Positions 1 through 9,387 of a DNA stretch of 13,888 nucleotides are shown in pieces. The DNA lies in NCBI GenBank assembly GCA_000697335.1, contig JNEM01006418.1, positions 1-13,888 on the forward strand, read 5' to 3'. How positions within the stretch are numbered: the first letter of the stretch is position 1; every line of letters begins with the position of its first letter. The notes beneath the pieces are model-generated. The model was not told the origin of the DNA and searched no databases. It saw only the letters and a list, made by a program, of their open reading frames with translations. A program made the position numbers and the translations under genes. The stretch is from Conidiobolus incongruus B7586 (taxonomy: Eukaryota; Entomophthoromycota; Entomophthoromycetes; Entomophthorales; Conidiobolaceae).

Positions 1-690
1 TTTTAATTTAAAAATTAAAATTATTCTTAAATATAAAATATCTTTGTAAAATTAATAAAGGAATTAAAACTTGGTTATATTATAATAGTTAAAATAATAA
101 ATAAAAAAATTGAGCGATATAAATCAAAGTTATCATATATTTATATTCTTTAAGATAATATTTTGTATTATATTAAAACTTGTATTATTGATTAACTTAA
201 AAAAATTAAATCATAGTTTTCAAGTAATTTTTTAATTATCTAATTTTAACCTAGTTAAATATTTTTAAGATTAATTTTAAAAATAATAAAAACTCTCCTA
301 TTAATAAAATATTTAATTAAACTCTAAAAGTATATTTAAAAGTTTTAAAATGAAATTAATTCTTTTTAATATAGAGGTTAATTGATTTTATATTTTATAA
401 ACTTAAGAAAATAGGAAAAATAAAAGATATATATATTAAGTCTTAATATTTATATTATAACCAATATACATAACTTTGTAACTTATTTTGTTTGAATTTT
501 AAATTCTGATATATTAGTTAATAACCATTATAAATATGTTAAATATATTTTATTATAAAGAAATAATTTTTTTGATAATATATTTAACCTTTAATTTATT
601 GGATTTAAAATTAAATTATTACTTTGTTTTTTTTATTATTAGGGATTTTTTCAATTAAAAATAAATAAACATTTTAATATATGATATATA
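1..690. other. AT-rich spacer, no gene seen
   Basis: Very AT-rich DNA with stops in every frame at short intervals. I see no coding motif, tRNA-like fold or clear repeat. The inverted repeat of the neighbouring mariner relic, if it survives, would be expected near the right-hand end of this stretch or just beyond, but I could not identify it. Confidence 0.5.
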
Positions 691-1620
691 AAAATAAATA
701 TATAATATTAATTTAATAATTTCCTCTATTATTAATAACTTTTTGCTATATCTTTAACAAACTTCTAACACCTAAAAAACAGTTCTTTTTATTAAAAACT
801 AAAATCTAATATTTTATAAATTAATTAAATTTTTCATAAAAATTTTCTTTCCTATAAGCTAGTTTTTTAATTGCCTAAAGTAATTATAATCAAATAGGTT
901 ATAATCTAAGGAATATACTAGATATAGTAGTTATTTCCAGTTATTTTTAAATAGAATATTTTTTATAGCTTTAGATTTATATATTTTATATTTATCATAT
1001 AAAAAATAAGCCTTTTTAAATTATATTAAAAACACTTATTAGAAATAATTTTATTTAAAAAAATATAAAGTTATTAACAATTGATTTTCTTATAAGAATT
1101 AAATAAAAATAGCATATACTATTATAATCTATTATAATATTTATAAATCATTTATCAACAAAATATTTATTGAAAGAAATTTATAAAAAAGGTTGATTTA
1201 GCTTTATTTAACACCTTGATTTGTGTTTTAATAAAGGATTATACATAAGGATCCAAGTTTCATCAATTAAATTGATTAACTGTAAAAGTTTAGGCTTCTG
1301 GTAATATTTTAATAAGTTTTGTTTAGTAATAATTATTTTAGCTTTTTTAAGCTTTATTTGAATTATAAGGTATCTATTTTATTTTTATTTATGAATTTGA
1401 ATTTAAACTATGATATATACAAAATACTTATAAAATTAATATTAAAATGCTTAGATAATTATCTAGCTAAAATAAAAAGATAGTTTTCAATATATTTTTT
1501 CATTTTATTAATAATTGAAAAAATAATAATAGAAATTAGTTTTTTATATTTTAATAGATTTTAGATAATTTCTTTTTTAATCTTAAAGTAATTTACCTAG
1601 CAATAAATTGTTGATTTGGA
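690..1620 (-). mobile_element. Decayed mariner-family (D34D) DNA transposon, transposase relic
   Basis: Remains of a cut-and-paste transposase read on the minus strand. A helix-turn-helix-like stretch is read near 1470-1400 (SKHFNIN...). The first catalytic aspartate lies in IDETWILMYNP (codon 1262-1264), matching the mariner consensus TGDETWI..Y.P. The second is the Asp codon at 994-996, at the place of the family's DNA (Asp-Asn-Ala) motif. The third is in YSLDYNLFDYNYFRQLKN (915-862), matching YSPDLAPSDYHLFRSLKN. From the second Asp to the Asp codon at 889-891 is 35 codons, exactly the D34D spacing of mariner. First to second Asp is about 89 codons instead of 93 and is not a whole number of codons, so small indels lie between. 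Several in-frame stops interrupt it, many where Trp or Gln is expected. Terminal inverted repeats and the TA target duplication were not found. It is inactive and old. The family call is firm; the ends are approximate. Confidence 0.85.
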
Positions 1621-2735
1621 TAATATTTTATTAGTAAAAGTTCTTTATAAATTTTATATAATTTTAAAAGGTTTATGTTTAAGTTTTATTGATATTAAAA
1701 TAAAAGACTTTTGATAATAATTATTTGGTTTAAGTATAATTAAATTAAACAGCGAATTTTAAAAAATTAATATATATATTAAAAATATATAATTTCCTAT
1801 TAACTTTGTATATATTAATTCATTTCAAACTAATATTATATTTCAAAAATCAAAAATTCAAAAATTTCCCATTGTTTCAAATTCAAGGTAATATAAATAA
1901 AAATATAAATCATTGTAATTTCATTATTTATTTTTATAAATAGATATATATTAAGAGATATTATGATTAAAATCTTTATAATTTTATAGTAAACATTTCT
2001 ATATAATAAATATAATTAATAATTTGACTTTATAATTAATATAAATTAATTTTAGCAAAAATATATATTTTATATAAAATTTTTATATATAACCTATTAA
2101 TAATCAATTATAGAAAAATAGTTTATATAATAATTTTTTTCACTTTATATTATATTAAGAATCCAAATTAATTAAGAACTTAAACTTTTAAAAAAATAAA
2201 ATTTTTATTATTATTAATAAAAGCCTATTATATTTTAATATTTAAAAATATGGAAAAATATTAAAAATAAAAAAATTAATGTAATCAAAAGTTTTTTCAA
2301 TACTAAAATATTTTTAAAATCAATAAATATATCAGATTTATTAATTTATATAATATTATCAATTTGATAAATCTTTTTTATAGCTTATTATTTAATTTTA
2401 TATAAAAATTTAAAATTCCTTTAAATATAAGAAAGTGGTATAAGTTTAGTAATATAATTTCTGAAGATATTTTATTATAATTAAATTTTTTAAAATTTTT
2501 ACTTATAACTAAAAATTAATCATTAATATACTTAAGCTTAGATAAGATTAATCTTGAATTGTTAAAAATTTTTATATAAAAATATCTTTAATATTAAGAT
2601 ATAAAAAAATTAAAAGGATCTCCATGGCAAAAAATTGACAAATTAAAATATTATCTTAAGTTATTTATTGCAATTTACTTGCATTTACCCTATAATAAAC
2701 AAGTTTAATTATAAAACCTCAATAATAGAGGAACT
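1621..2735. other. AT-rich spacer, no gene seen
   Basis: Extremely AT-rich, with no open frame of useful length and no recognisable motif. A short cluster of near-repeats of the form ATTTCAAAAATC / AAATTCAAAAATTTC lies near 1840-1868 and looks like simple-sequence drift. The outer left end of the mariner relic may extend slightly into this stretch. Confidence 0.5.
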
Positions 2736-2739
2736 CCTA

Positions 2740-3165
2740 TTTTCCAACCATTGGATTAATCAACCCTTTTTTTTCTAGCTTAATATAAATATCCCATCCA
2801 TTTAAAGTATTAATTTTAAGCAAAATAACTATATTGATTATTAATGAAACTATTTCATAATAAACATATTATATTGTTATTATTAGAAATAGCCTTTCTT
2901 GAATAATATGGAAATGGTTCTTTAATATATCCATATTTAACATACCTAACAAGTTTAACCCTAACTTTCCACCATTTCCTTTGGGATTATATATGATTCT
3001 CTATGTTTTATTATTTGTATCAATCTTTTTTTATAATATTTTGGGATTCTCAATTAATAATAAGACTAGATTCACATATAAGATATTGATAGTTATGATG
3101 ACTCTTCATATATTTAATACCCTAGGGAAGCACTATTCCTGACTCCCTGAACCACAGATTAATTT
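2740..3165 (-). pseudogene. Possible decayed coding sequence, family not recognised
   Basis: This patch is slightly richer in G and C than its surroundings. On the minus strand one frame shows a 43-codon open stretch (2986-2858, stop at 2855-2857) with a protein-like composition. It starts SQRKWWKVRVKLVRYVKYGY and continues IKEPFPYYSRKAISN. The same frame upstream reads NLWFRESGIVLP (around 3160-3125) and KYMKSHHNYQYLICESSLI, and downstream WMGYLY and NGWKIGVPLLLRFYN, broken by several stops, mostly where Trp or Gln could have been. The basic, aromatic-rich character would suit a DNA-binding or transposase fragment, but no family motif is visible and I assign no function. It could also be chance in AT-rich DNA. 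Confidence 0.25.
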
Positions 3166-4148
3166 ATATTTGTTTGGTCTTGATATTACTAAAAAGAATT
3201 ATTTTTATTATTATATATTTGGTAGATAATTTATTACCTAATATTAAGTAAAAAATTATGATCAATATTAGACAAGTTGAATTAAATTTTTCAGAAAAAA
3301 ATATATAAAAGAATCTTTGATATATTATATAAAATATAATGAAATATCATTTTATATACCTTTTTTAAAAATATTTCTATAAATTGTATTTTTATAATAT
3401 TATTAGTCTAGGGATATTGTCTGATTGGTAATTTTGAAAATATTGAAATATAATAATTTGAATTAATAATATTAAATATCAAATGTCCAAGCTAGTAACC
3501 AATATATTGAATGAAATAAAATTGTAAATATTATCTGGTTAAAAATTCTCACATATATAATTGTGATCCTTATGATTATACATCTTTTCTTCCTTGAAAG
3601 AATTGACTTGGAGGATTAATTTGCAAATTTGATTCAAGATCAAAACAAGTTTGGTGGTTAATTACTATTTTGTTTCATAAAGAAACTTTTGGTGTGAGAA
3701 AATTGCCTTGAGTTTAAAAAATTCTTATTAATAATCATAGCAAATATTATTAAATATGTTATATCTATACTTATTTTTTTTTAGTTTTAATAAATCATCG
3801 CAAGATATATCTTTTATTTGTTGATAATTCAAATCGAGAATATATAACTTAATATCAAAAGCTCTAAGTGTATATGGTTTGATATTGTTTAATAGAATGA
3901 CAATATAAAGCGATTAATCACTACAAGTATTTATATATATATATATACACGCTATTTTGATGACAGCATTTTTTATATTATATTTTTTATACAAGTGCTA
4001 ATAAAGATTTTATTAATTTTGAAATCCATAATAGTTATTTATTGTATACAAGTTATTTTAATGAATATTATATATTCGATCAATAAATAATTAGTTTTGC
4101 TTATTGTCATAAGCTAATTAACTCTTAATTACAGTCTACTATATTCAT
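3166..4148. other. AT-rich spacer downstream of receptor gene 1
   Basis: No gene is seen. A slightly GC-richer stretch lies near 3560-3720, but no frame stays open beyond about 20-25 codons and nothing is recognisable. A 16-bp TA dinucleotide run lies at 3932-3947. The right edge would hold the 3' end of the receptor 1 transcript. Confidence 0.5.
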
Positions 4149-4154
4149 TTTATT
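4149..4154 (-). terminator. Candidate AATAAA poly(A) signal, receptor 1
   Basis: On the minus strand this reads AATAAA, about 39 bases past the TAG stop of receptor gene 1. Position and sequence fit a fungal cleavage/polyadenylation signal. In DNA this AT-rich the hexamer is common by chance, so the support is weak. Confidence 0.3.
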
Positions 4155-4192
4155 GATATCTTTATATCACTGAATTAGGATATATTGATATT

Positions 4193-5137
4193 CTAAAAGC
4201 GGAATATACTTTGTAGAATTGATTTACATCTTGCTTTAGACCTAACCAATAGGAATAAAAATTCATTATTTACCTCTGGTTGAAACGAAACAGTAATTAA
4301 TGGATTTAGGCAGATGGAACTATTAATCATAGTAAAAACAGTAGCATCTAAAAATGGAGTCCTTTTGAATCCAATAGCAAATTTCAATATCATAGTGATA
4401 TAGGATAACATAAAGCACACATTATATAGTACAAACACCATGAAAAGCTGAAATGATAGTTTAAATTTTTGATTCCTAATCATTTTCAAGCTGACCCTAT
4501 CTCCATTATTAATTGCTTCCCTTTTCATTATATTCAGTTGCTGATTAACTCTCCATCCAACAGCAAAGTAACAATAGGTGGTAGTCCAGCAGGGTATAAC
4601 AAAACAAAAAGCCAAGACAAACATGATTCGAATCGATGTTGGATCAGATCCAAAAAATGAGTGGCAGTGAATGAATGATAAAGATGGTTTGGCATCATTG
4701 GTTATAGCACCATATAAAAATAAAGTAGTGCATGGAGTACCACCAATTAATAATACGCATATCCAAAATCTTAGGCTTCGCTCAAATTTGTGACAAATCA
4801 TAAGATATCTCAGTAGCGCTAATATCATAACAATGACAATTTCAAACCGGAGGAACCATTGCATCACGAAGCCAAATATCTGGCACTGAATACTGTCTCT
4901 TGCTAAAAAACCATAGCCATAAATAAATTTGAATATAGTTAGAAGAAGCACCTCACTTCCCTCACAAATTTCAAAGCAGCATAGCAATAATATTAATTTA
5001 ATTTCTGTAGGCTTTTTATCACATCTGGTAACAATTAAATATACTAATACTATATTTAATCCAATGTTGAATACAGATGAAAATGATAATATAGAGTTAA
5101 AAGTGATATGAATGAAATTTAAATCATTAATATCCAT
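4193..5137 (-). CDS. Rhodopsin-like (class A) G-protein-coupled receptor, copy 1
   Basis: A 314-residue plasma-membrane receptor of the seven-helix type, predicted to pass an extracellular signal to a heterotrimeric G protein; its ligand is unknown. Hydrophobic helices are visible at about 14-36, 45-70, 88-112, 123-143, 170-194, 226-251 and 262-285. Class A landmarks fall in register: Asn28 (1.50), Cys85 (3.25) exactly 25 residues before Arg110 (3.50), Trp125 and Pro135 (4.50 and 4.60), Cys158 in loop 2 as disulfide partner, Pro182 and Tyr190 (5.50 and 5.58), and Asn278-Pro279 of the helix-7 motif. Oddities: DRY is LRY, NPxxY is NPLIT, helix 6 lacks the CWxP proline, and helix 2 carries Glu instead of the usual Asp. 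A short basic tail (RSKARCKS) follows helix 7. There is no signal peptide. The start is fixed by an in-frame TGA at 5159-5161 with no other Met between. There is no intron. Receptor 2, in the same orientation, is 69% identical without gaps. Confidence 0.93.
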   Translation of the reverse strand: MDINDLNFIHITFNSILSFSSVFNIGLNIVLVYLIVTRCDKKPTEIKLILLLCCFEICEGSEVLLLTIFKFIYGYGFLARDSIQCQIFGFVMQWFLRFEIVIVMILALLRYLMICHKFERSLRFWICVLLIGGTPCTTLFLYGAITNDAKPSLSFIHCHSFFGSDPTSIRIMFVLAFCFVIPCWTTTYCYFAVGWRVNQQLNIMKREAINNGDRVSLKMIRNQKFKLSFQLFMVFVLYNVCFMLSYITMILKFAIGFKRTPFLDATVFTMINSSICLNPLITVSFQPEVNNEFLFLLVRSKARCKSILQSIFRF

Positions 5138-5200
5138 TAGTAATAAAAATAAAATATTTCAACTCAATCTTTTTCTATTAAATACTTATTAAATGTAAGG

Positions 5201-5208
5201 TATTTATA
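5201..5208 (-). promoter_or_regulatory. Candidate TATA box, receptor 1
   Basis: The minus strand reads TATAAATA, about 64 bases upstream of the ATG of receptor gene 1. Placement is reasonable for a core promoter with a short leader. The surrounding AT-richness makes chance occurrence likely; no second element supports it. Confidence 0.25.
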
Positions 5209-6085
5209 AGTTTGATTAACTAAATATTTTTATAATATGTTTCATAATAGTTATAATCAAAACTATTATATTTATTCATTAATATTTAGAATTAAAAATG
5301 ATATAAAAAGTTTTAAATTTTTTCGTTTAATTTTCTATGAAATGATTGGATTAATTAAATGGCAATGAGAAAATAATTTTCATTTTGTACCATTATGTAG
5401 TAAAATGTTATATATTCGGATCCTGAGGTTTGTATATTAGAAAAAAATTATAATGATATGAAAGATATTTAATTTTGTTACTATTATAGTGATAAATAAA
5501 TAATATTTTACATTAATAATATAAAAATGGATTATTTTTAATAAACAATATGAATAAATTTGACGTTGATATAAATTTGAATTTTCATAAATCTTTTCAT
5601 ACTCAAAAAAAAACTACATTTTAATTTTTAAATTTCAAATTTTAAACAATTTGATAATACAATATCTAATAAATAATCTTAATTATAATTTATTAATTTT
5701 TTTGTTTTTAGTGCAACAATTGTAAATATATTATCTATTATACATCATTTCTGAATTCACAATATTGAATTATATAAAATGTAAAATGAATTCTTAAATT
5801 AAGATAATTGAATTGTATATTTATTAGCTATATAGTACTATTTTAATATAAATAAATATCATAATTACATCAAAGAGAATTATAAAAGTATTTTTTATAT
5901 AGTTATCAGCTTAATTTTCCTCTATTATATTATTAAAGTCATAAATAGATATTGAATTTCGTAACTTTGAATTACTTCAACTTAGATATTATCTAAAATA
6001 TATACAAATAATTTTCAGTTTTAAATTGTAAAAAGAAAATATTTAAAATATTCTTCAACGTCAGACTATTTTTTGGTTTCATTGA
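5209..6085. other. AT-rich spacer upstream of receptor gene 1
   Basis: No gene or RNA is seen. It must contain the receptor 1 promoter region if that gene is transcribed. I find no repeat shared with the corresponding region upstream of receptor gene 2, so the duplication either did not include this flank or the flank has diverged beyond recognition. Confidence 0.5.
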
Positions 6086-6304
6086 TTAATAATTATATTT
6101 AAAATGATGTTTAATAGTAACATCTATCATTATATAGTTTGTAAAAGTAGATGTAACTGTCAAGGTTGTCGACTGGTCAACCCATCGAATCACCACATGA
6201 TAATGAGAACCATCTGTCAAAACAAATGGATGCGAACCATTGCGAACCTTGCTCTCCTGGAGACTCATTTTGTGCGACTCAAGAATACGATTGCGGCTGT
6301 GGGC
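6086..6304 (-). pseudogene. L-type (legume-type) lectin-like fragment
   Basis: A minus-strand frame is open from 6304 to a stop at 6086. Its middle reads SHPFVLTDGSHYHVVIRW followed by VDQSTTLTVTSTFTN. This pattern, a small-residue turn, DG, a hydrophobic-alternating strand ending in W and then a T-L-T-V strand, resembles the L-type lectin and related laminin-G-like beta sandwich (family consensus roughly L.DG..H.V.I.WD..T.TL.V). The preceding SHKMSLQES could correspond to the NHI-type strand of those lectins. Lectins of this fold bind sugars at the cell surface or in the secretory pathway. Only about 50 residues can be recognised. The upstream part is closed by stops in this frame, so this is either one exon of a spliced gene or a relic. 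After TFTN the reading drifts into AT-rich sequence. The match is by eye only. Confidence 0.3.
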
Positions 6305-6690
6305 TTAGAGAACCTAATAAAAGGGTATAAGCCATCGCAAATGCAAGTAAGAGAGTTTCATGGTAGAATCAACATAATGTTAGGTCCTCCAGCCGCCACA
6401 CTACCTTAATATCTCATTAAATCCATCATTAAAGTTTAACTACTTGAATTGATTTATCATTTTTATTTCCATTACTTGGCCGAAATGAACTCAGGCCAGT
6501 TAATCACTCTCTACCCTCTCACAGTGGCATATATACCAAATTTACGCACCATACTCGTCACTCAGCTAGTCATGTATGCGCCTCAGTTAGTCCGTCTTGT
6601 TCTGGACGTACTAGGCGCTCCTGCAATCGGCGACCTGACCATCTTGACCCTGGCCAGCATTGCCGAGCGAGTGACAATAAAGATATTATT
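6090..6690. other. GC-richer island of coding-like sequence between the two receptors
   Basis: Base composition changes abruptly here. Two blocks (about 6150-6410 and 6475-6675), separated by an AT-rich gap, are much richer in G and C than anything else between the receptor genes. On the plus strand open frames of 101 codons (6104-6409) and 96 codons (6449-6739) exist, but their products match nothing I know. On the minus strand a lectin-like segment lies in the left block. The right block read on the minus strand ends one frame with GAPSTSRTRRTN before a stop, and contains a TATATA motif (about 6530-6536). Possible explanations are exons of a decayed or intron-rich gene, or a fragment of an old mobile element. 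None is proven. Confidence 0.55.
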
Positions 6691-6739
6691 CAAAACATTA
6701 TTTAATTTCGATAAACAATTATTCTCAATGACCACATGA

Positions 6740-8343
6740 TATGCAATTCTTTTAGTATACTATAAAAGAATATAGTGGAATGTAAAAAATATTAAAATAA
6801 AATCAACAATTTCCTAAATATATGTTACCAAAAGAAACAACTTAAATAACAATTTAGAAAAAAAATATAATTAAAAAAATCCAGTAATATTGGAAATATA
6901 ACTAGATCCAAATTTTGGCCACGTTTTTCGAGTTTGAATAATTCTAATAATCATAAAAAATATCTATAAAAATTTAGATTTTAATATCAGTTTTGAGATA
7001 TCTCTTCCACTCTAACAATTAATATATATTTTAGTTAATACATTTGGATTTCAATATTGTTCAGGTCACTAATTAATATAATAAATTCTAATACATAGTT
7101 TTATCAGTTAAATAATGGGGATTTTTTAATACATTAAAATCCTCATTATACTTAACATTATTTTAAAATAATTTAAAAAAAATCTTAATAACCAAATTTC
7201 AAAACTTCAATATGAGAATCTTTCAGAATATTCAAAATCAGTAAGGCAACAAAATCAATAAGCATATATAACCATAAATTATCTGAAATTTTTCATATTT
7301 AATATTCGATAAAATTATTTATGTATTTTATGATATCATAAACACATCATTATAATAATTTATTATTATATAAAAATAAATCATTGAAAATTTTCATAAG
7401 ATAGAGATAAACAAAATTTACCAAAATCGAGTGTACTCAATGTGTAAATTAGAAAATATATTTTAATAAATTTTAAATTACGAATTTTTTAACTCACATT
7501 ATGAAATTGATTAATTTTAATTTGAGAAAACGAAAATTGAAATGTTAATTTAAATTAATACATTTATATAATTGATTTTATACTTATTCAGTTAATTGTT
7601 TTGAAGAATTTATGTGAATTTTATTGAGCGTTGGGTTTAAATATTTTAAATTATAACTAGGATAATAGATATTAAAAATATTATAGTCCAATTATTCAAA
7701 TTAAATTGCATTTCAGGTATTATTATTTTTCAACTTTTTCTTAATATTTTTTATCACTATTTTCAAGTTAGTATATTGTGAAATTTTAAAATTGGAGTTT
7801 ATGAAAATGATTAGAATAATATTTAATACTCAACTATATGCAAAAGTCTTTGAACATTAGAATATGTATAGTAAAATTAAGATGCCATTATTTGAAATAT
7901 AATTATAATATTTAATTCAACAAATCATCAAATTTTAATGGATTTTTTTTTCAATTCATTTGTATTAATTATGGGTAAATAAGTATACTCTTTGAGTTTT
8001 GAGATAATTTAATTTTAATATAAGAGTAATTATATAATATTATTTATAAGGTGATATGGTAAGTTAATATAGACAATTGATTATATACAATATATAGAAT
8101 TAATTTTAATATCTATGGAACTTGTTAATTATAAAAATAATTATATCAGCACCAGTGTTGAATGACTCGATATATAATGAATATAATAACTTAGTGAAAT
8201 ATATTATTTTTGATTATATAGACTATCCTTAAGAGTTTGGATATAATAGTTATTATAAAATAAAAAAAATTGAAAAATTGGTTATCCTTGAAAATGCAAG
8301 TACTATAATATAATAGATGTAATAATAAGAAAATATGTAAATA
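6740..8343. other. AT-rich spacer downstream of receptor gene 2
   Basis: About 1.6 kb with no gene seen. Frames close quickly and no motif, tRNA or tandem repeat stands out. A frame of 78 codons on the minus strand (8191-8427) overlaps the 3' end of receptor gene 2; it is composed almost entirely of I, L, F, Y, N and K codons and is not credible as a gene. Confidence 0.5.
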
Positions 8344-8349
8344 TTTATT
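8344..8349 (-). terminator. Candidate AATAAA overlapping the stop of receptor 2
   Basis: The minus strand reads AATAAA where the TAA stop codon of receptor gene 2 (8345-8347) is embedded. It could act as a poly(A) signal at the stop, or be coincidence in AT-rich DNA. Confidence 0.2.
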
Positions 8350-9298
8350 GATTTGAAAATGTGAATAAATTCTTAAATATTGATTTACATTTGGCTTTCG
8401 ACCTAACCAGTAAGAAAACAAATTCATTATTTACTTCCGGCTGGAATGAAACTGTAATCAATGGATTTAGGCAAATTGATGAATTCACCATACAGAATAT
8501 TAAAGCATCTAAAAATGGTGTTCTTTTAAACCCAATAGCAAATTTAAGTATAAAAGTAATATATGAGAACATAAAGCTACCGTTGTATAATATGAAGACC
8601 ACCGTTAACTGAACAACGAGTTTAATTTTTTGATTTCTAATCATTTTCAAACTAACAGTATCACCATTGATAATAGCTTCCTGTTTCATAATATTGAGCT
8701 GCTTATTCGCCTTCCAGCCAATTGCAAAATAACAAAAGGTAGTCGTCCAGCATGGGATCAGAAAGCAAAAAGCGATCATAAACATTATTCGAACAGAACC
8801 AGGATCTGAGCCAAAAAACGCATGACATTGAATATACGAAGGTGAAGGCCTTCCATCGTTAATTATTGCACCATATAAAAAGAACGATGTTGTCGGAGTT
8901 AATCCCAAAAATATAATCATCACCCAAAATTTAAGACTTTTTTCAATTTTATACCATACCATAACAAATCTAATAATAGAGAGTACGGTAACCATTAGGA
9001 TTTCAATCCTGAGAAACATTTGCATAATGAAGCCATAAACCTGACATTGAATAGTTTCTTTATCCAAGAAATGATACCCAAAAATAAATTTTAGAATTGT
9101 TAATATTAGAATTTCACTTCCTTCTATTATTTCTATACTACAAAGAATCATAATTAAAAATATTTCAGTAGATTTTAAATCACATCTGGTTCTTATTAAA
9201 TAAACTAATAATATATTTAATCCAATATTGAAAACTGAGCAGATAGCTAATACTGAATTAAAAGTTATATTAATAAAATCTAAATCATTTATATCCAT
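8345..9298 (-). CDS. Rhodopsin-like (class A) G-protein-coupled receptor, copy 2
   Basis: A 317-residue seven-helix membrane receptor, paralogous to copy 1: 218 of the first 314 residues are identical with no gaps. The class A landmarks fall at the same numbers: Asn28, Cys85, Arg110 (motif IRF instead of DRY), Trp125, Pro135, Cys158, Pro182, Tyr190 and Asn278-Pro279 (NPLIT). It shares with copy 1 the Glu in helix 2 and the missing helix-6 proline. Identity is very uneven: residues 251-290 share 36 of 40 with copy 1, but residues 101-140 (end of TM3, loop 2, TM4) share only 15 of 40. The tail is three residues longer (SNQ). The start is fixed by an in-frame TAA at 9305-9307 just before the ATG. 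There is no intron. It lies about 3.2 kb from copy 1 in the same orientation, so this is a dispersed tandem duplication rather than an operon. Ligand and coupling partner cannot be told from sequence. Confidence 0.93.
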   Translation of the reverse strand: MDINDLDFINITFNSVLAICSVFNIGLNILLVYLIRTRCDLKSTEIFLIMILCSIEIIEGSEILILTILKFIFGYHFLDKETIQCQVYGFIMQMFLRIEILMVTVLSIIRFVMVWYKIEKSLKFWVMIIFLGLTPTTSFFLYGAIINDGRPSPSYIQCHAFFGSDPGSVRIMFMIAFCFLIPCWTTTFCYFAIGWKANKQLNIMKQEAIINGDTVSLKMIRNQKIKLVVQLTVVFILYNGSFMFSYITFILKFAIGFKRTPFLDALIFCMVNSSICLNPLITVSFQPEVNNEFVFLLVRSKAKCKSIFKNLFTFSNQ

Positions 9299-9380
9299 AA
9301 TATATTATTAAATAAATTTCCAATTATATTTTCTTTGATTAATGAGAATTATCAACTTTGAATTAGTTGTCATTGAATCT

Positions 9381-9387
9381 TTATATA
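9381..9387 (-). promoter_or_regulatory. Candidate TATA box, receptor 2
   Basis: The minus strand reads TATATAA, about 83 bases upstream of the receptor gene 2 ATG, comparable to the placement of the TATAAATA element upstream of receptor gene 1. Flanks are AT-rich, so this is only suggestive. Confidence 0.25.

Noticed and set aside
3932-3947. TA dinucleotide run.
   Set aside because: Sixteen bases of TA in DNA this AT-rich is unremarkable.
4193-4280. A possible 5' splice site (GTAAAT) near the C-terminal end of both receptor genes, in the PEVNNEF codons, suggesting a last intron.
   Set aside because: Protein sequence after it (VRSKA.CKSI) is conserved between the paralogues in frame, so the stretch is coding.
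4469-5111. Plus-strand open frames at 4469-4660 and 4929-5111.
   Set aside because: Antisense shadows of receptor gene 1; no motif and no independent support.
6090-6690. The island as the end of an LTR retroelement, because of a stop-terminated frame followed by a TATATA motif in the right block.
   Set aside because: No paired terminal repeats, no reverse transcriptase or integrase motif and no primer-binding site that I can recognise; kept only as one of several possibilities.
8191-8427. Minus-strand frame of 78 codons overlapping the 3' end of receptor gene 2.
   Set aside because: Composition is that of AT-rich noise (I, L, F, Y, N, K) and it overlaps a firm gene in another frame.
8361-8612. 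Plus-strand open frame of 83 codons.
   Set aside because: Antisense shadow of receptor gene 2.
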